NCBI GenBank assembly: GCA_032768795.1
Contig: CP136498.1
Span: forward strand, 682,001 to 746,000
Reading direction: 5' to 3'
Length of the DNA: 64,000 nt
Origin: Tremella fuciformis
Taxonomy: Eukaryota > Basidiomycota > Tremellomycetes > Tremellales > Tremellaceae
The notes beneath the pieces are model-generated. The model ran no database searches and was not told the DNA's origin. It was given only the letters and a program-made list of their open reading frames with translations. The stretch's first letter is position 1. Each line of letters begins with the position of its first letter. Of the stretch, positions 54,217 to 64,000 are shown piece by piece. The position numbers were made by a program, and so were the translations under genes.

Positions 54217-55170
54217 CTATAGAGGTGTCTGTGACGGCGCCAGATTGTGGGCGATGGCGTTTTTGACCGCGTCATGGCGATCCGTGCAATGGCGTTTGCC
54301 ACTGACGCACGCATAGAAGTGGCTAAAGTGGGCCCGGCGATGGCAGGAGTGGCAGCTGTTCGAGGTGTTGAATACCATCAGCCTGATATGGAGCGCGGCT
54401 GAAAGATCGAAGTCGACCAGCTCGAGGTTTGGCGCGAAGTATATGGAGTTTACGCAGTGTCTGCCGATGGGTGAGGCGGCTTCTTGGAGTAAAAGGAGGC
54501 CAGTTCCGCTAAGCTGCGCGAGCAGCCTCCGGTGACGCGCCAACAAGACTTCAGAGCATCGTTCGCTTTGTGTCCAAAGGTCGACCGGGGGTCTCAAGGT
54601 GGACACGAATCTCTGAGCGACTCTGTTGACGCCGGCGAGGTCGCAGCGTTGGCGTGCGGGGCGCATCCTGTGTGTGAGAGGATCCCGAGGCCGCCGAGGC
54701 GGAGTGGTACGGAGGGCACTTGGCGAGCAAGGTCGCGAATGGGATCCGTTCGTTGTGCCGCTGCCGGACTGCGGAGATAGGTGGCGATGGAGGAGATTGC
54801 ATCGTCTAGGCGACTCCAGAAATTGGGGAGGGTGTGTGATTCAAGACAGCGGGTGAGGTGGCGCAGCTGGGCTTGGTGGGAGTAGTGCAGCAGAATAAGG
54901 GCGTCTTGTTTGGGAATGGTATAGAGGTCTGACAGCGAGGTGTATTTCGAGTTGGTGGATAGCTTGGGCGAGGAAATGTTCCCGGGCATCTTCGGGCTTC
55001 ACGGAAGGACCGAGCGTGGCGACCCCGGTGATGTCGAGATTAGAGACTGGGATGTAGCGGGATTTGCCGTGGTTGAGAAGTAGAGGGCTGTTGCGGGATT
55101 GAGGGAACTGGTGGACACGTTGCATGAGGACATTCGCATGGACCGGACCCCGCACCGACATGCTCGGCAA
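54217..55170 (-). mobile_element. LINE remnant, C-terminal part of the RT protein
   Basis: Minus-strand pieces in order but in shifting frames match the end of LINE ORF2 proteins. LLLNHGKSRYIPVSNLDITG recalls the late RT region. Next come HYSHQAQLRHLTRCLESHTL, a helical stretch with FWSRLDDAISSIATYLRS, and PLRLGGLGI, a hallmark of this region. Last is a C-terminal zinc-finger-like motif CHSCHRRAHFSHFYACVSGK followed by RHCTDRHDAV. The endonuclease and catalytic RT core are missing to the right, and at least two frameshifts are present. It is a dead, truncated copy. Confidence 0.72.
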
Positions 55171-57826
55171 GCGGTACAGCTTGCTGATCAGGCGTGGGAT
55201 GAAGGCCCGTTGGAGCTCCTAAATGGACGGGCTGCTTCGTCCGATAATACCCGCCGATTGATTATCCTGATATGGCTTTCTGCATATCAGCAATGAAACA
55301 TTTGCATGTCGCGAATATCGCGAAGTTGGCATGGCCTTTCCCACCGACTGAGGCAGGCCATTCTGAAAAGACAATGAAAGTGAGTTGGAGCAAAAGCAGA
55401 CGTACATACACGTCCATCTTGGGCCTGAAATGAGCCGGTGTCTGCCGATACTCTTCGACGCCCTAATTGCCTGTTCCACCAGCCTGATTGGGCTTCTTGC
55501 TTGACTTGCTGCGGAGCGCGCAGCCACGATGCAATGGTGGGTGGGCAGGATCTCTAGCCGGAATCTAGAGCATGCGCGACGTCTGTCGTCAGCTTGGCTG
55601 TCTCACCGCATTACGAGCCACGCACCACCCCCGGCCGTAACCTCTCGTTCCGTTCCTCCTATCGCATCGCGTCTATCCGCCGCCCTCCAGCACATCTCTT
55701 TGAACTGCGGTCAAGTGCACCGTGGGACAACGCGTCGCCCATAGGAGTGCGCGTCGCCTGGTGATTGAATGCCGCCGAGCAATGACTGAGGGCGAAGAGG
55801 TGTGCGCGGTGAACAGCGCACCGTGATGTCTCCATGAGCCGACGTTCTTCTACTTGCAGGGTGCGAGGATCATTCGAGCTGCGCTTGGCAAGCTTGTCGG
55901 CAATGCGCGATCGCGGAAATGGCAAGGTTTGGTCTGCGGGGGTATCGTATAAATGGATATGCGACTCTATCTCGTGAGCTGGACCCCATGAGCTTGGCTG
56001 GACCCTCGGTGACGCCGACAGCCCGGCGCTCGATGGACCCGAACCCATACTCACCGAGGGAATCGAACGGCCCAATCCGTGAAATTCGCTCGTGCATATC
56101 TTCGGAATTGGCGTTCTAATGCCCCTGGGAGCAGCGGCGCGAGTACAGACCGATTTCGACCTGCTTTTGTGAGATGTCACTAACCTGACTCGCTTGAGCT
56201 CGACAAGGCTATGCAGTGCTTCTTCGGAGCCATGAGAGCATATGCTCGGTGCTGGTTTGGTACGGCAATTCCCTCCCTCTTGCAGCATCGCGAGGAGGGG
56301 GAACACGGGGCGCCCTTCCGTCGCAGACTTACGGTTGACGAGCTCTGTACGCATCAGCGCGCATCCGAGCGGACGTAATAGGAAGCAATGGCTGACTCAC
56401 TGATGCGAGGACGATGGGCTGCCTCTACCCGATCGGCGCATCGAGCCCTGGATGTGGGAGGCGCGCTCGGACCGATGAGTACGACGCGATGTACTCCGCT
56501 GGCGCAGCACAACGGGGAGGGAGGTGAAGCAGCCAAGCGCGTTGCCCGCCTTTGATGCGCGTCAGCCTTGAGCATGAGACAACGCTGAGGTAACGCGAAG
56601 TACGAGAAGGGGAAGAGAGCTCACTTGCGTTTTTGCGCAACGACAGTTGGCGTCCTGATGAATGGGAATGTCCAGAAAGACAGACCAACAATGCGATCTG
56701 ACAGTTAGCCTATCCAACCATGCTTCACACATACGAATCGAGCCGGCTCTTATCTCGACTTCTTCCCAAGGACCATCTGCGCATTCAGCTGAAGGATTGG
56801 ATGTGGGGGGGATGGGCTTTGACTTCAAAAAAGCCAACCCGCGACACTGAAGTCGCCGCCACAGCAAGAAATCCAGACCGACAAGGTCATCTGGGCGACC
56901 CACCTCCTCTGTGCACTGGTGAACAGGACATTGAATGTCAGCCAGCTGGCGAAGATGTCGAGGACGATGCATCGGCCCCACCAATCGGTGGCTGACAGCT
57001 GCGAAAGGGACGTCGACATACCAGTCTTGCGACCTCTTGCGACCTCTTGACCCTGCTATGACTTTCCTCTTCGTCCACAAGTGAGATCATGCGCGCTATC
57101 TGGCCTTACGGAGAGCGCCTCCATGTGATAGCCTGGAATCCGAAGACTGCAAAGCCCAGGAGGGTAGAGCAAGGTGTGACTGGGACATGTAAAGAGACCC
57201 GTATGTTGTACCCAAAGCAGCACAAAATGTCAGGCTGCCCGGCTATAACAATGTGTCAGGCACAGCTCCACGCATGTGTTGGGCTTTGGAACAGTGTTCG
57301 ATAACTTACCGTATCTTGATCGATGACATTTGAGGCAGATATGGGCATGCAATGTATGCGTGCGCGCGCATGCGTCCTATGCTGATTGATACTCATCTCA
57401 GTCGAGGCTGAGTGCTTCAGCATGATGAGAGGAGCGTGAAATCGCCTGGTGAGCAGACTCTCCTTTGGTCTGGTCGGTCGGCCGGGCTGATCGCCCAGCT
57501 ATGCCCAGCTGGACGCGAACTGCGCCGATGGTGTCGAGCTGTCCGTGGCTCAGCTCTGCAGCCCGATTCTCATTTGACATCCCCTTTTTTACGTTCGTCG
57601 CGTCAGTCGATGGATGCCTGCCCTCTGCATGGGTTGGGTAGTCCTGCAGATCCTCTGCGGCTGTACAAGGCGGTCAGGCAGAGATCAAGGCTGAGCCGCA
57701 CATTGCTCTGCAAGGACGAGATGATCATTGCAGACATGGCAGTAGTAGCATCTCGCATATCAGCTCGTGTGTCGAGTCGCCAGCTATTCAATGTCCAAAG
57801 TCCAAGCGACTCGCCTAGTTCTGAGC
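55171..57826. other. No supported gene
   Basis: Overlapping short frames are present with no domain, exon chain or terminal repeat. The sequence between the LINE remnant and 57.8 kb appears eroded. Confidence 0.3.
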
Positions 57827-59897
57827 TCACCGCCTCTCCCGTAACGCCGGTTCGTCCATCAACCGATCTCCAATCCGCCCAGACTCAATGTCCAACATGA
57901 TCTGCTCGCGCTTCCATTTATCGTCCATGGCGCGGTCGATACCGGGGTGCGAAAGGCCGTCGGTGAACAGTGAATGCGGGCGCGAGAACCCTGACGCGCC
58001 GGTGTCAGACTCGGTCTCCCGCTCGAGCTTGTCGGAAACCACTCTGCTCCAATGATCTTCTCGTCCACGCTGGCGTCGGGCAACTCCTTCGGTCAATCGT
58101 CATCCTTAACAGTGTTGTCCGGCGCGGCGCATGAAGGTGGGTCGCTCTCGCCTCGGCCTTGCGAATCGAACGCGGCGAAGAAGCTCTTCATACCGGAAGT
58201 ATGATGATGCTGGGCGGGTGAGATGGTAATGTTCTCCGTCGTAAGCGGAGAGAGTCGGAGTTGGAGACGGCGAGGAGGATGTCGAATGGGGATTCGGGGT
58301 GGCTGACGCCTCGACGTCGGGTGCAAAGCTTAGAGCGCGAGTACTCGCGGTATTGCTGGAGGCGGCGGTGAGGAAGGAGGTGGCGGTGGTGCGTTTGTGT
58401 GGAGCGTCCACTTCGCTGTGAGCTCTCCCCATACAGCTATCCCCACTCGCCCCGTTGTTCACGTCAACTTCCACAAGCACTTCTCCGCTTTCTGCGTCAA
58501 CGTCATCGCTGGAACCAGTGACCCGCGCACCCCTCAATTGAGGCGAAGAAGGCCCGGCTTTGTGGCCGGCATCGGCGTGCGACGCGATGGGCGCATTCGA
58601 TCTGCTCCAGCATCGCCATTGACATACACGTTGTACTTTGCGAACTCGTGGTAATCGACCTAACCCACGTCGGCGCCGGCAAAGACAAAGTCCATGTCCT
58701 CTAGCGGGCGAGGCCGTTTGCCAAGTATGGACACGCCATGTTCGGGGTCCGGATAGGAGGCGGCGTGTTGGACTGTGATCATTGTCGTATCGCATGAGAA
58801 AAGGACCTCGCCTTGGACCTGCAACCCCGCAGCACTCGCGAGCACGGCAACCGCGACCGCCAGTGTAGCGGGCTCTACCGTCTCGAGAGTACTGGCGATG
58901 CGACAGTGCATCCTTCACAATCGCCCTCGGCCCAGTCGTACCCGCCATCGTCCCCGTCCGGGAACCAATAGGTGCTGCTGCTGGTGATGGGGTGTTCCCG
59001 GGCTGCGCTGCGGCCATCCTCTCCTTCCTCGCCCTTTCCCTTTTCGCCGGAGCCTTGGAAGTTAGAGAAACAATGCTCCTGCACCCAGTCTCTTTCTCCC
59101 ACGTGACCGCGGGTGGGGCGTAGTGCAACAGTCCTCCCGTACCGGGCGGCGGCGATTCCGATGTAGTGGCCGGGGAATGGTCGACTTTGTCCCATGACCT
59201 GCTGGCCGGGATGTCGATGTCTTGCCCAGTGATCGCCCGAATCCTCTTCGCTTCCGAGACGCCAGCGGTACCAACGACGACGGCGACGGCAGAGGTAGGG
59301 CTTGCAACACCAGATCCACTTCCACTCCCACCTCCTTCACTGGCTCCGGCCACGCGGCTGGTTCTGGTGTCTGTGTTGGTGTCGGTGTCGGTGTCGGTAT
59401 CGGTGTCGGTATCGGTGTCGGTATCGGTGTCGGTCCTGCCAACGGGCACCCAATGGCCAAACGGCAAACGCTTCGACATGACCCCCGATATCCTGCCGTT
59501 CTTCTGCCCCGCGTAGCGCACGCGTAATTGCCGGCCTCGCACGTTATGCACGAGCAGATCCTGAAACCTGCTTCCGGGCTTTGGTAGGACCTTGGCGTCT
59601 GCCTCGCGCCGTGCGCTGGAGATGCTGATGACAACACCATCTGCACTGCTGCCGCGGCCGCGGTGCAAGTCTCAGTGCCAGTCCCTTGGGGAAGGGGACT
59701 GTCGCCATGTGGTTCCACAGACCTTGGGGTCGATAATCAAGCCGTAGGCGTCCAATTCGACGGCGGTGCCCTGTCCTCCCGACGGTGCCTCTCCTCCAAA
59801 GGAAACGGGCCGGTAGGCAGACGAGTAGAAGTGGCGGGTATTGGAAGAGGAAGAGGGAAAGAAAGAGGAGAGCAAGGAAGGATGGAGGAACGGCCAT
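57827..59897 (-). pseudogene. Unidentified, probably eroded gene with a Thr-Asp repeat
   Basis: Minus-strand protein-like blocks appear in order in different frames. A hydrophobic start (MAVPPSFLALLFLSLFLF) could be a signal peptide. It is followed by AYRPVSFGGEAPSGGQGTAV, a long frame from 59668 (GVVISISSARREADAKVLPK, RFQDLLVHNVRGRQLRVRYA) with a (TD)n run, DGEHYHLTRPASSYFRYEEL, and a C-terminal block MDDKWKREQIMLDIESGRIG ending at 57827. Several frame changes are needed and no intron set accounts for all of them. No family is recognised; a secreted or membrane protein is possible. Confidence 0.3.
59365..59436 (+). repeat. Microsatellite (GGTGTC/GGTATC)n
   Basis: About eleven hexamers alternate GGTGTC and GGTATC. 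On the minus strand they encode alternating Thr-Asp in the long frame. Confidence 0.9.
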
Positions 59898-60009
59898 GGA
59901 GTATCGGAATGTCGAGATTACCGTGGCAGCGGTCGTATGCCCAATCTGGTCTGAGTGCATCGGGCTTGGGCATGAGCGACGTGGCGGAGAGTAAGAGAAG
60001 ACCCACGTA

Positions 60010-60692
60010 CTAGGTAGATCGTGCAGGAAAGTGCGCGATAGGGCGTAGCTCGTTATTTCAATTCTTTTTTAGCTCTGAATTTCTAATCAGGTATTCAAGT
60101 TATTGGTTCTCAGGCAATTTGGAAAACCTAATGCAATTCCTTGTTCTTTGGTTCCGTTAGACATGGGGGGGTGGGACACCCCCCCAAGACCCCCCCTTGC
60201 GCCTAGCGGCGCAGCCATCGCAGCCCTTACGGGTCAAGCATCCGGCAAAGCCGGATGTACTGTAGAACATTGATTAGTTGCAAGCTAAAGCACTTCATCA
60301 AGAGATGCGCAAGTGCTTGTTGGGCATGCTAGGCTGATCAGATGATCATAGGCATGCCAAGCTGGTCACAGGGGCTATGTCACAGCTGCCACCTGGCAAG
60401 CCTATTGCAGTCTTGTCAGACTTGCGCTATTGTAACCATTTTGGTGCAATGATAGGGCAGGGTATGGCAGTAGCTATGTAGGCGATTGGTTCTGCTACAG
60501 AGATCATTCCATGCATCAGCCTCATGCATAGATCTTTATTCTCTGATGAAAGGCAATTTGGCAAGGACACAATGCATATTAGGATTGTGCTGATGAAATC
60601 AGAATGGCCGGAATTTTCTTATTTAATTCCCCCATTTACCGTTTTCGTTCCAGGGACACCCGCAGAAATTCGCCCCGTAAGAGCTACGCTGA
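60010..60692 (-). mobile_element. Non-autonomous Helitron-like element 2
   Basis: On the minus strand the element starts TCAGCGTAGCTCTTACGGGG directly after A (60693) and ends with hairpin ATCGCGCA/TGCACGAT, CTAC, CTAG and host T (60009). The 683-bp element therefore sits between A and T as canonical Helitrons do. Both end regions align with the element at 50392-51746. A near-perfect hairpin CATCCGGC-AAA-GCCGGATG lies at about 60239-60258. No protein is encoded. Confidence 0.78.
60378..60498 (+). repeat. TRIM-family solo LTR inside Helitron element 2
   Basis: The 121-bp segment starts TGTCACAGCTGCCACCTGGC and ends TCTGCTACA. It shares the CAAGCCTAT, AGTCT...AGACT hairpin, TTGGTGCA and GTAGCTATGTAGG blocks with the LTR at 38207-38358. 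Confidence 0.65.
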
Positions 60693-61074
60693 TAAAGCTG
60701 CTCCAGACGTCCGGCCAGTACGCTCCTCTCGACTATGATGTCATGAAATCGTCCAGGAGTAGCGAGGCGGAGGGGGTTAGCTCCTGGCTATAGCTGCGCG
60801 GCATGTACATCCATGGTACTCGTAGAACAAGAACGAAACTATAACTACTCGTACTCGTAAGGCTTGAGTAGCCCGATCCTAAGTACGGGGACCCGCACGA
60901 CATGCTGTGATGGCATTAGCATTTTACTAATCAAATGGCATTGAGTGATCCTCCGATCCCTGTTTGCCTGGACCGATTATACTAATCATTTTCTAATACT
61001 GTACTGGCGACAATCACATCCAACACGTGGTTGTCGCGTGTGATGTTTTGCCACTTTGTGCTCACTCCCTCACG
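60693..61074. other. Intergenic, no gene seen
   Basis: The stretch is AT-richer around 60900-61000 (ACTAATCATTTTCTAATAC) and may include the promoter of the gene-like sequence that starts at 61075. No specific element is recognised. Confidence 0.35.
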
Positions 61075-62082
61075 ATGCACCCCCGAGAGCCGCTCAATAC
61101 TACAACGAGCACCAAGGCGTCTCTGCCGACGTCCGCCACCACGAGAACGACCGATTCGCCGTCTCAGACTGGGAGAAGCAGTAAAAGGAGCGTTCATAAC
61201 GCGCAATCCCCCACTACCAACGACACTGCCCCCGGTGTGGTAGATCGAGCCAGCGCCAGCATCAGCATCCGCACCAGCTCAGCGCTCGTCAGGGTCAGCT
61301 CCGGCTGTGCTACGCCACAGCTCGCCAGAGTGATCAGTGCTGTCAATGTCTGTTTCGGGGGGTCGCAATGTTCTATTCTACCTCGGATTCCACTCGGCTC
61401 GCCGGACTCCACCAACTCCGCGCACGATAGTGCGGAGTCGCCAGCGCCTGTGCTGTGCAAGATCGAGGCCGACATACTCGCCTGGGCAGACGCTGTGGGA
61501 GATGTGCAAGGACGGTATCAGGCGGTTGTCTTGCCTACGGGCTCTCCTTCTCGGTTGTCAGGGTCCAGCATCGACGATGGCGATCATGCGTGCGGGGAAA
61601 GTATCGAGGACAAGCGACAAGCGACAAGAATGCAAGAGCGAGAAGAGCGGGTCAGGGTCGTCCCGAGTACTGCCTTGGGCACTCGTAGTGATACCGGGAG
61701 AGGAAGAGGCAGGAGCGCGAGTGTGCAGTATGTGTCGGACGTATCAAAGTGGGAGCTGAATCGCTGGCGAGGTGCGCTCTTCTCTCCTCTACGCTATGCT
61801 CCTCCAAGGAGTAAGTAGGACGCTGATGGCTGATACCGGCCAGGTCATCCTCGACTGTGCGAACGAATCGTTCGACGTCTTGCAGTATGTCTTGTGGGTG
61901 CTAGAGGGGATGGTAAGGCGTCCTCTTTCCCTTTCGCTTGCTCCTCCCCCAAACCCAAATGGTGAAAGGCTGACAAGCAAGTAAACGACCACTCACTGGC
62001 CGTGCACCCCCGGCACATTGCCCAGCTCAATCTCTCGACGCTCATAGACCGCGTCGACGGGTATCTCGGCGACTTCATTTAA
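61075..62082 (+). CDS. Hypothetical multi-exon protein, unknown family
   Basis: An ATG at 61075 opens a Ser/Thr-rich frame (REPLNTTTSTKASLPTS) that continues to KIEADILAWADAVGDVQGRY. The 3' exons are clearer: LLYAMLLQG ends at 61810, a 33-nt GTAAGT...GGCCAG intron (61811-61843) follows, then VILDCANESFDVLQYVLWVL to 61912, a 65-nt intron (61913-61977, CTGACAAG acceptor), and VNDHSLAVHPRHIAQLNLST to the stop at 62082. The join between the 5' part and the 3' exons is unresolved, and a frame change is needed near 61760. No domain is recognised; the 3' part is predicted by eye to be helical. Confidence 0.35.
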
Positions 62083-62149
62083 CGGATGCAGACGTTGCAT
62101 GACGGGAAGGCTGGTAAGGGGAGAGACCCCGGTCTGTTGCTCCAGGTCG

Positions 62150-62910
62150 GTTATTTCCTCTCTCTCCTCCTCCTACTGGTTGCCAAGGAAAAGAAGAGTT
62201 GACGAACAGAGTGCAACCAACAAGCACCACCGTTACCTCACGGCGATGCTCAAATGCATTTCGCTGCTCTTGAATTCTAGCGATTTGAGTGGGTCAAGTG
62301 GGATCGCGATCGCGGTCGAGGTCGATGCTTCCCGCAAGGTGATCAACGCGCTGGTGATATTGTTCTACAAGGCAGACCACGGGAGTTCTCTTTCTCTCTC
62401 TCCTGCAGCTCTATTCCGCGCCGCGGTACTCCTTCACAGACCTCGCTGTCGCGCGCGCTCATGCTGATTGAACAGTCATGCTCGCATTGGACGTTCATCG
62501 TTTCCGCCTACGAAATAGCAGTCGAGAAGTTGGAAGATGTGATCCATAAGCAACATACGCAATTCGAGCTTCAACTGAGCAAGGCAACGAGGGTGAACGA
62601 GGCAAGTGCCCTCTCGCATCTTCTCCCTCTCATCTCTTGCATCAATCCCAAGTCCCTTTTTCTGGGTTTGAGCGTGTTTTTTCTTTTTGCTCGCTACCTA
62701 TCATGTCATGTAGCCTTGCTGATCAGCATCAGGACCTCAACTGCCGGCTCATCCGGGCAGCCCAATCTGCGAGAGCCAACGGCCATTGCACCTCGACCGC
62801 TATGAAAGCTGTGAAGCGGGCGATGGAGATCATGCGCGAGTCAGGGATTCCAGAACAAGTCGCTCAAATCGTAGAGCCGCTGGACCGGGCGGGTCCGTGG
62901 TCTTTGCCTC
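62150..62910 (+). CDS. Unidentified exons continuing the 61-62 kb gene-like region
   Basis: Three plus-strand exon-like stretches look protein-coding: HHRYLTAMLKCISLLLNSSD with EVDASRKVINALVILFYK (about 62195-62390), SHWTFIVSAYEIAVEKLEDV to QLSKATR (about 62480-62590, acceptor TTGAACAG), and HQDLNCRLIRAAQSARANGH to IPEQVAQIVEPLDR (about 62730-62890, acceptor CTGATCAG). They may belong with the preceding gene, with its stop at 62082 being a decay mutation, or form a separate one. Helical composition dominates. No family was recognised. Confidence 0.3.
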
Positions 62911-64000
62911 CATTCCTTTCCCTACATCTAGTCTTCGTTCTTGACATGCATGCGACGCCGCAGCCGCAGCTTCGGAGCAGACATTGCGGGGCTGACGAGG
63001 TAGAGTGATATCGGAATAACGGTGGGATGTATACCGCGGAAGAACAACAATCTCGTCTGGTCCTCGCGACACACCCTCACTCGCGCATGAAGGCCCGGCC
63101 CGAGGAGGAAGAGGAGGCGGGGAAAGTAGACCGAGCACACGTCAACATGACCGTCCCTGCTGGCGCACCTGGCATACACTGGGCTCCCCGCCGGGTCAAG
63201 GTCAATGAAACGGTAGGGCGGGTCAAGGGGAAAGCAAGGGGCTAAGGCAAATGCCAAGGCGCTGCCGCTGTCTTGGCGGTTTCGGGAAGTGAGTTGGGCA
63301 TCCATACGTCCGTATCTTTGATCTTAACGCATGCATCGATCTATCAGGAGTGCTGTTGTTGCGGCCTGCTCTGCGGGTTTTTTGGGTATCGCGGGATGTC
63401 GTCTCTGGCAAGCAACCTTTGTCCCTTCAAGCTGGAAACTGTACGCAGTCGCCAAACAGTATTACTGTGTTGGTCGAGCAGCATCGTCAACATGATCCGG
63501 GAAGAAGGAAAGGCGACGACCGACGCCAATCAAGTCGACCCTTTCTCTCTGAGCCTCGTCGTCAGCCGTCCGCCCACGCTCCGGCAGATCATGATATGCA
63601 ATGCCCACCAAGCGATTGGGGCAGATCTACGGCAAACTGACTTGCGTCAGTCGAGCTATCCGCGGACGCTGCGGACCTCCCTCTTTGGAGAAGCCGCAGA
63701 TGTAAGGTATGCGCGCGGATGCTCGGCCTGTCGCCAATGCGCGGCTGCCTGGCGGCCGGGACGACACTGCCAGGGCATATCCGCCAGCGTTTGATGTTCC
63801 TTTTCCCTCTGATGCCTCGACTCCGGCCTCCAAAGTCTCCCAACATTGAACATCACTCAGGCCTGGAACTCTTCCCTCACTCCACTCGCGTCTCAACGCC
63901 GACAGATCGCACCTCCTAAGTTACACGACACTCGACAGCGTTGAAGATCAGCCGCCACTGCAGTGATCTGGAGAGACGAAACTGCATGTAGCCAGCACCT
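62911..64000. other. No supported gene at the right edge
   Basis: Overlapping frames occur on both strands. A Glu-rich stretch encoded at about 63080-63125 (RPEEEEEAGKVDRA) may be a further exon, but the chain cannot be traced to the window end. Confidence 0.3.

Noticed and set aside
1..64000. CRISPR arrays, rRNA, operons, prophage
   Set aside because: No regularly spaced identical repeats with unique spacers and no bacterial signals were seen. The tandem repeats present are minisatellites or duplicated transposon parts.

Overview
The window looks like repeat-rich nuclear DNA of a fungus, most likely a basidiomycete. The grounds are fungal-type transposons (Ty1/copia, Tc1-like DD34E elements, a Rep/PIF1 Helitron, a MULE and a LINE remnant) and protein genes cut by very short GT-AG introns of about 32-50 nt with a GTGAGT/GTAAGT donor and a CTGAC- or CTGAT-like branch site. 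Nothing bacterial was seen: no operons, Shine-Dalgarno sites, rRNA or CRISPR. The species cannot be fixed from the sequence. Most sequence outside the transposons carries only overlapping, unrecognised frames on both strands, as expected of a gene-poor, eroding region.

Layout. At 2183-5122 lies a Tc1-like element whose transposase is split by a 1.5 kb long-palindrome (foldback) insertion. At 6554-12272 is an intact Ty1/copia element with identical 178-bp LTRs and a TTGTC target duplication. A four-exon gene for a bZIP-like protein (12945-13834) has two degraded full-length relatives at 23570-24396 and 24844-25813 and a C-terminal fragment at 20591-20810. A second Tc1-like element (15523-16922) has perfect 28-bp TIRs but a frameshifted transposase end. 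From about 28.9 to 41.75 kb is a Helitron neighbourhood: Cys-rich modules, a minisatellite, a Rep/helicase gene with a 40-nt intron and one frameshift, and two small opposite-strand reading frames, one of them spliced. A MULE with 54-bp TIRs and a 9-bp target duplication sits at 37634-41659, and a young 530-bp TRIM element has inserted into the 3' end of its transposase gene. A Helitron 3' terminus closes this block at 41750.

The right third (41.8-64 kb) holds degraded multi-exon genes of unknown function, two non-autonomous Helitron-like elements (50392-51746 and 60010-60692) that share the 41750 terminus, a LINE RT C-terminal remnant (54217-55170), and multi-exon gene-like sequence at 61.1-63 kb. 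Solo LTRs of the TRIM family are scattered at 26.5, 37.3, 51.5 and 60.4 kb.

The biology is therefore mostly that of nested, interacting transposons. The copia element is the only one that looks fully autonomous. Relative ages follow from the nesting: Helitron block, then MULE, then TRIM; and Tc1-like element, then foldback. The bZIP-like family is the only host-type gene family that can be followed across several copies.
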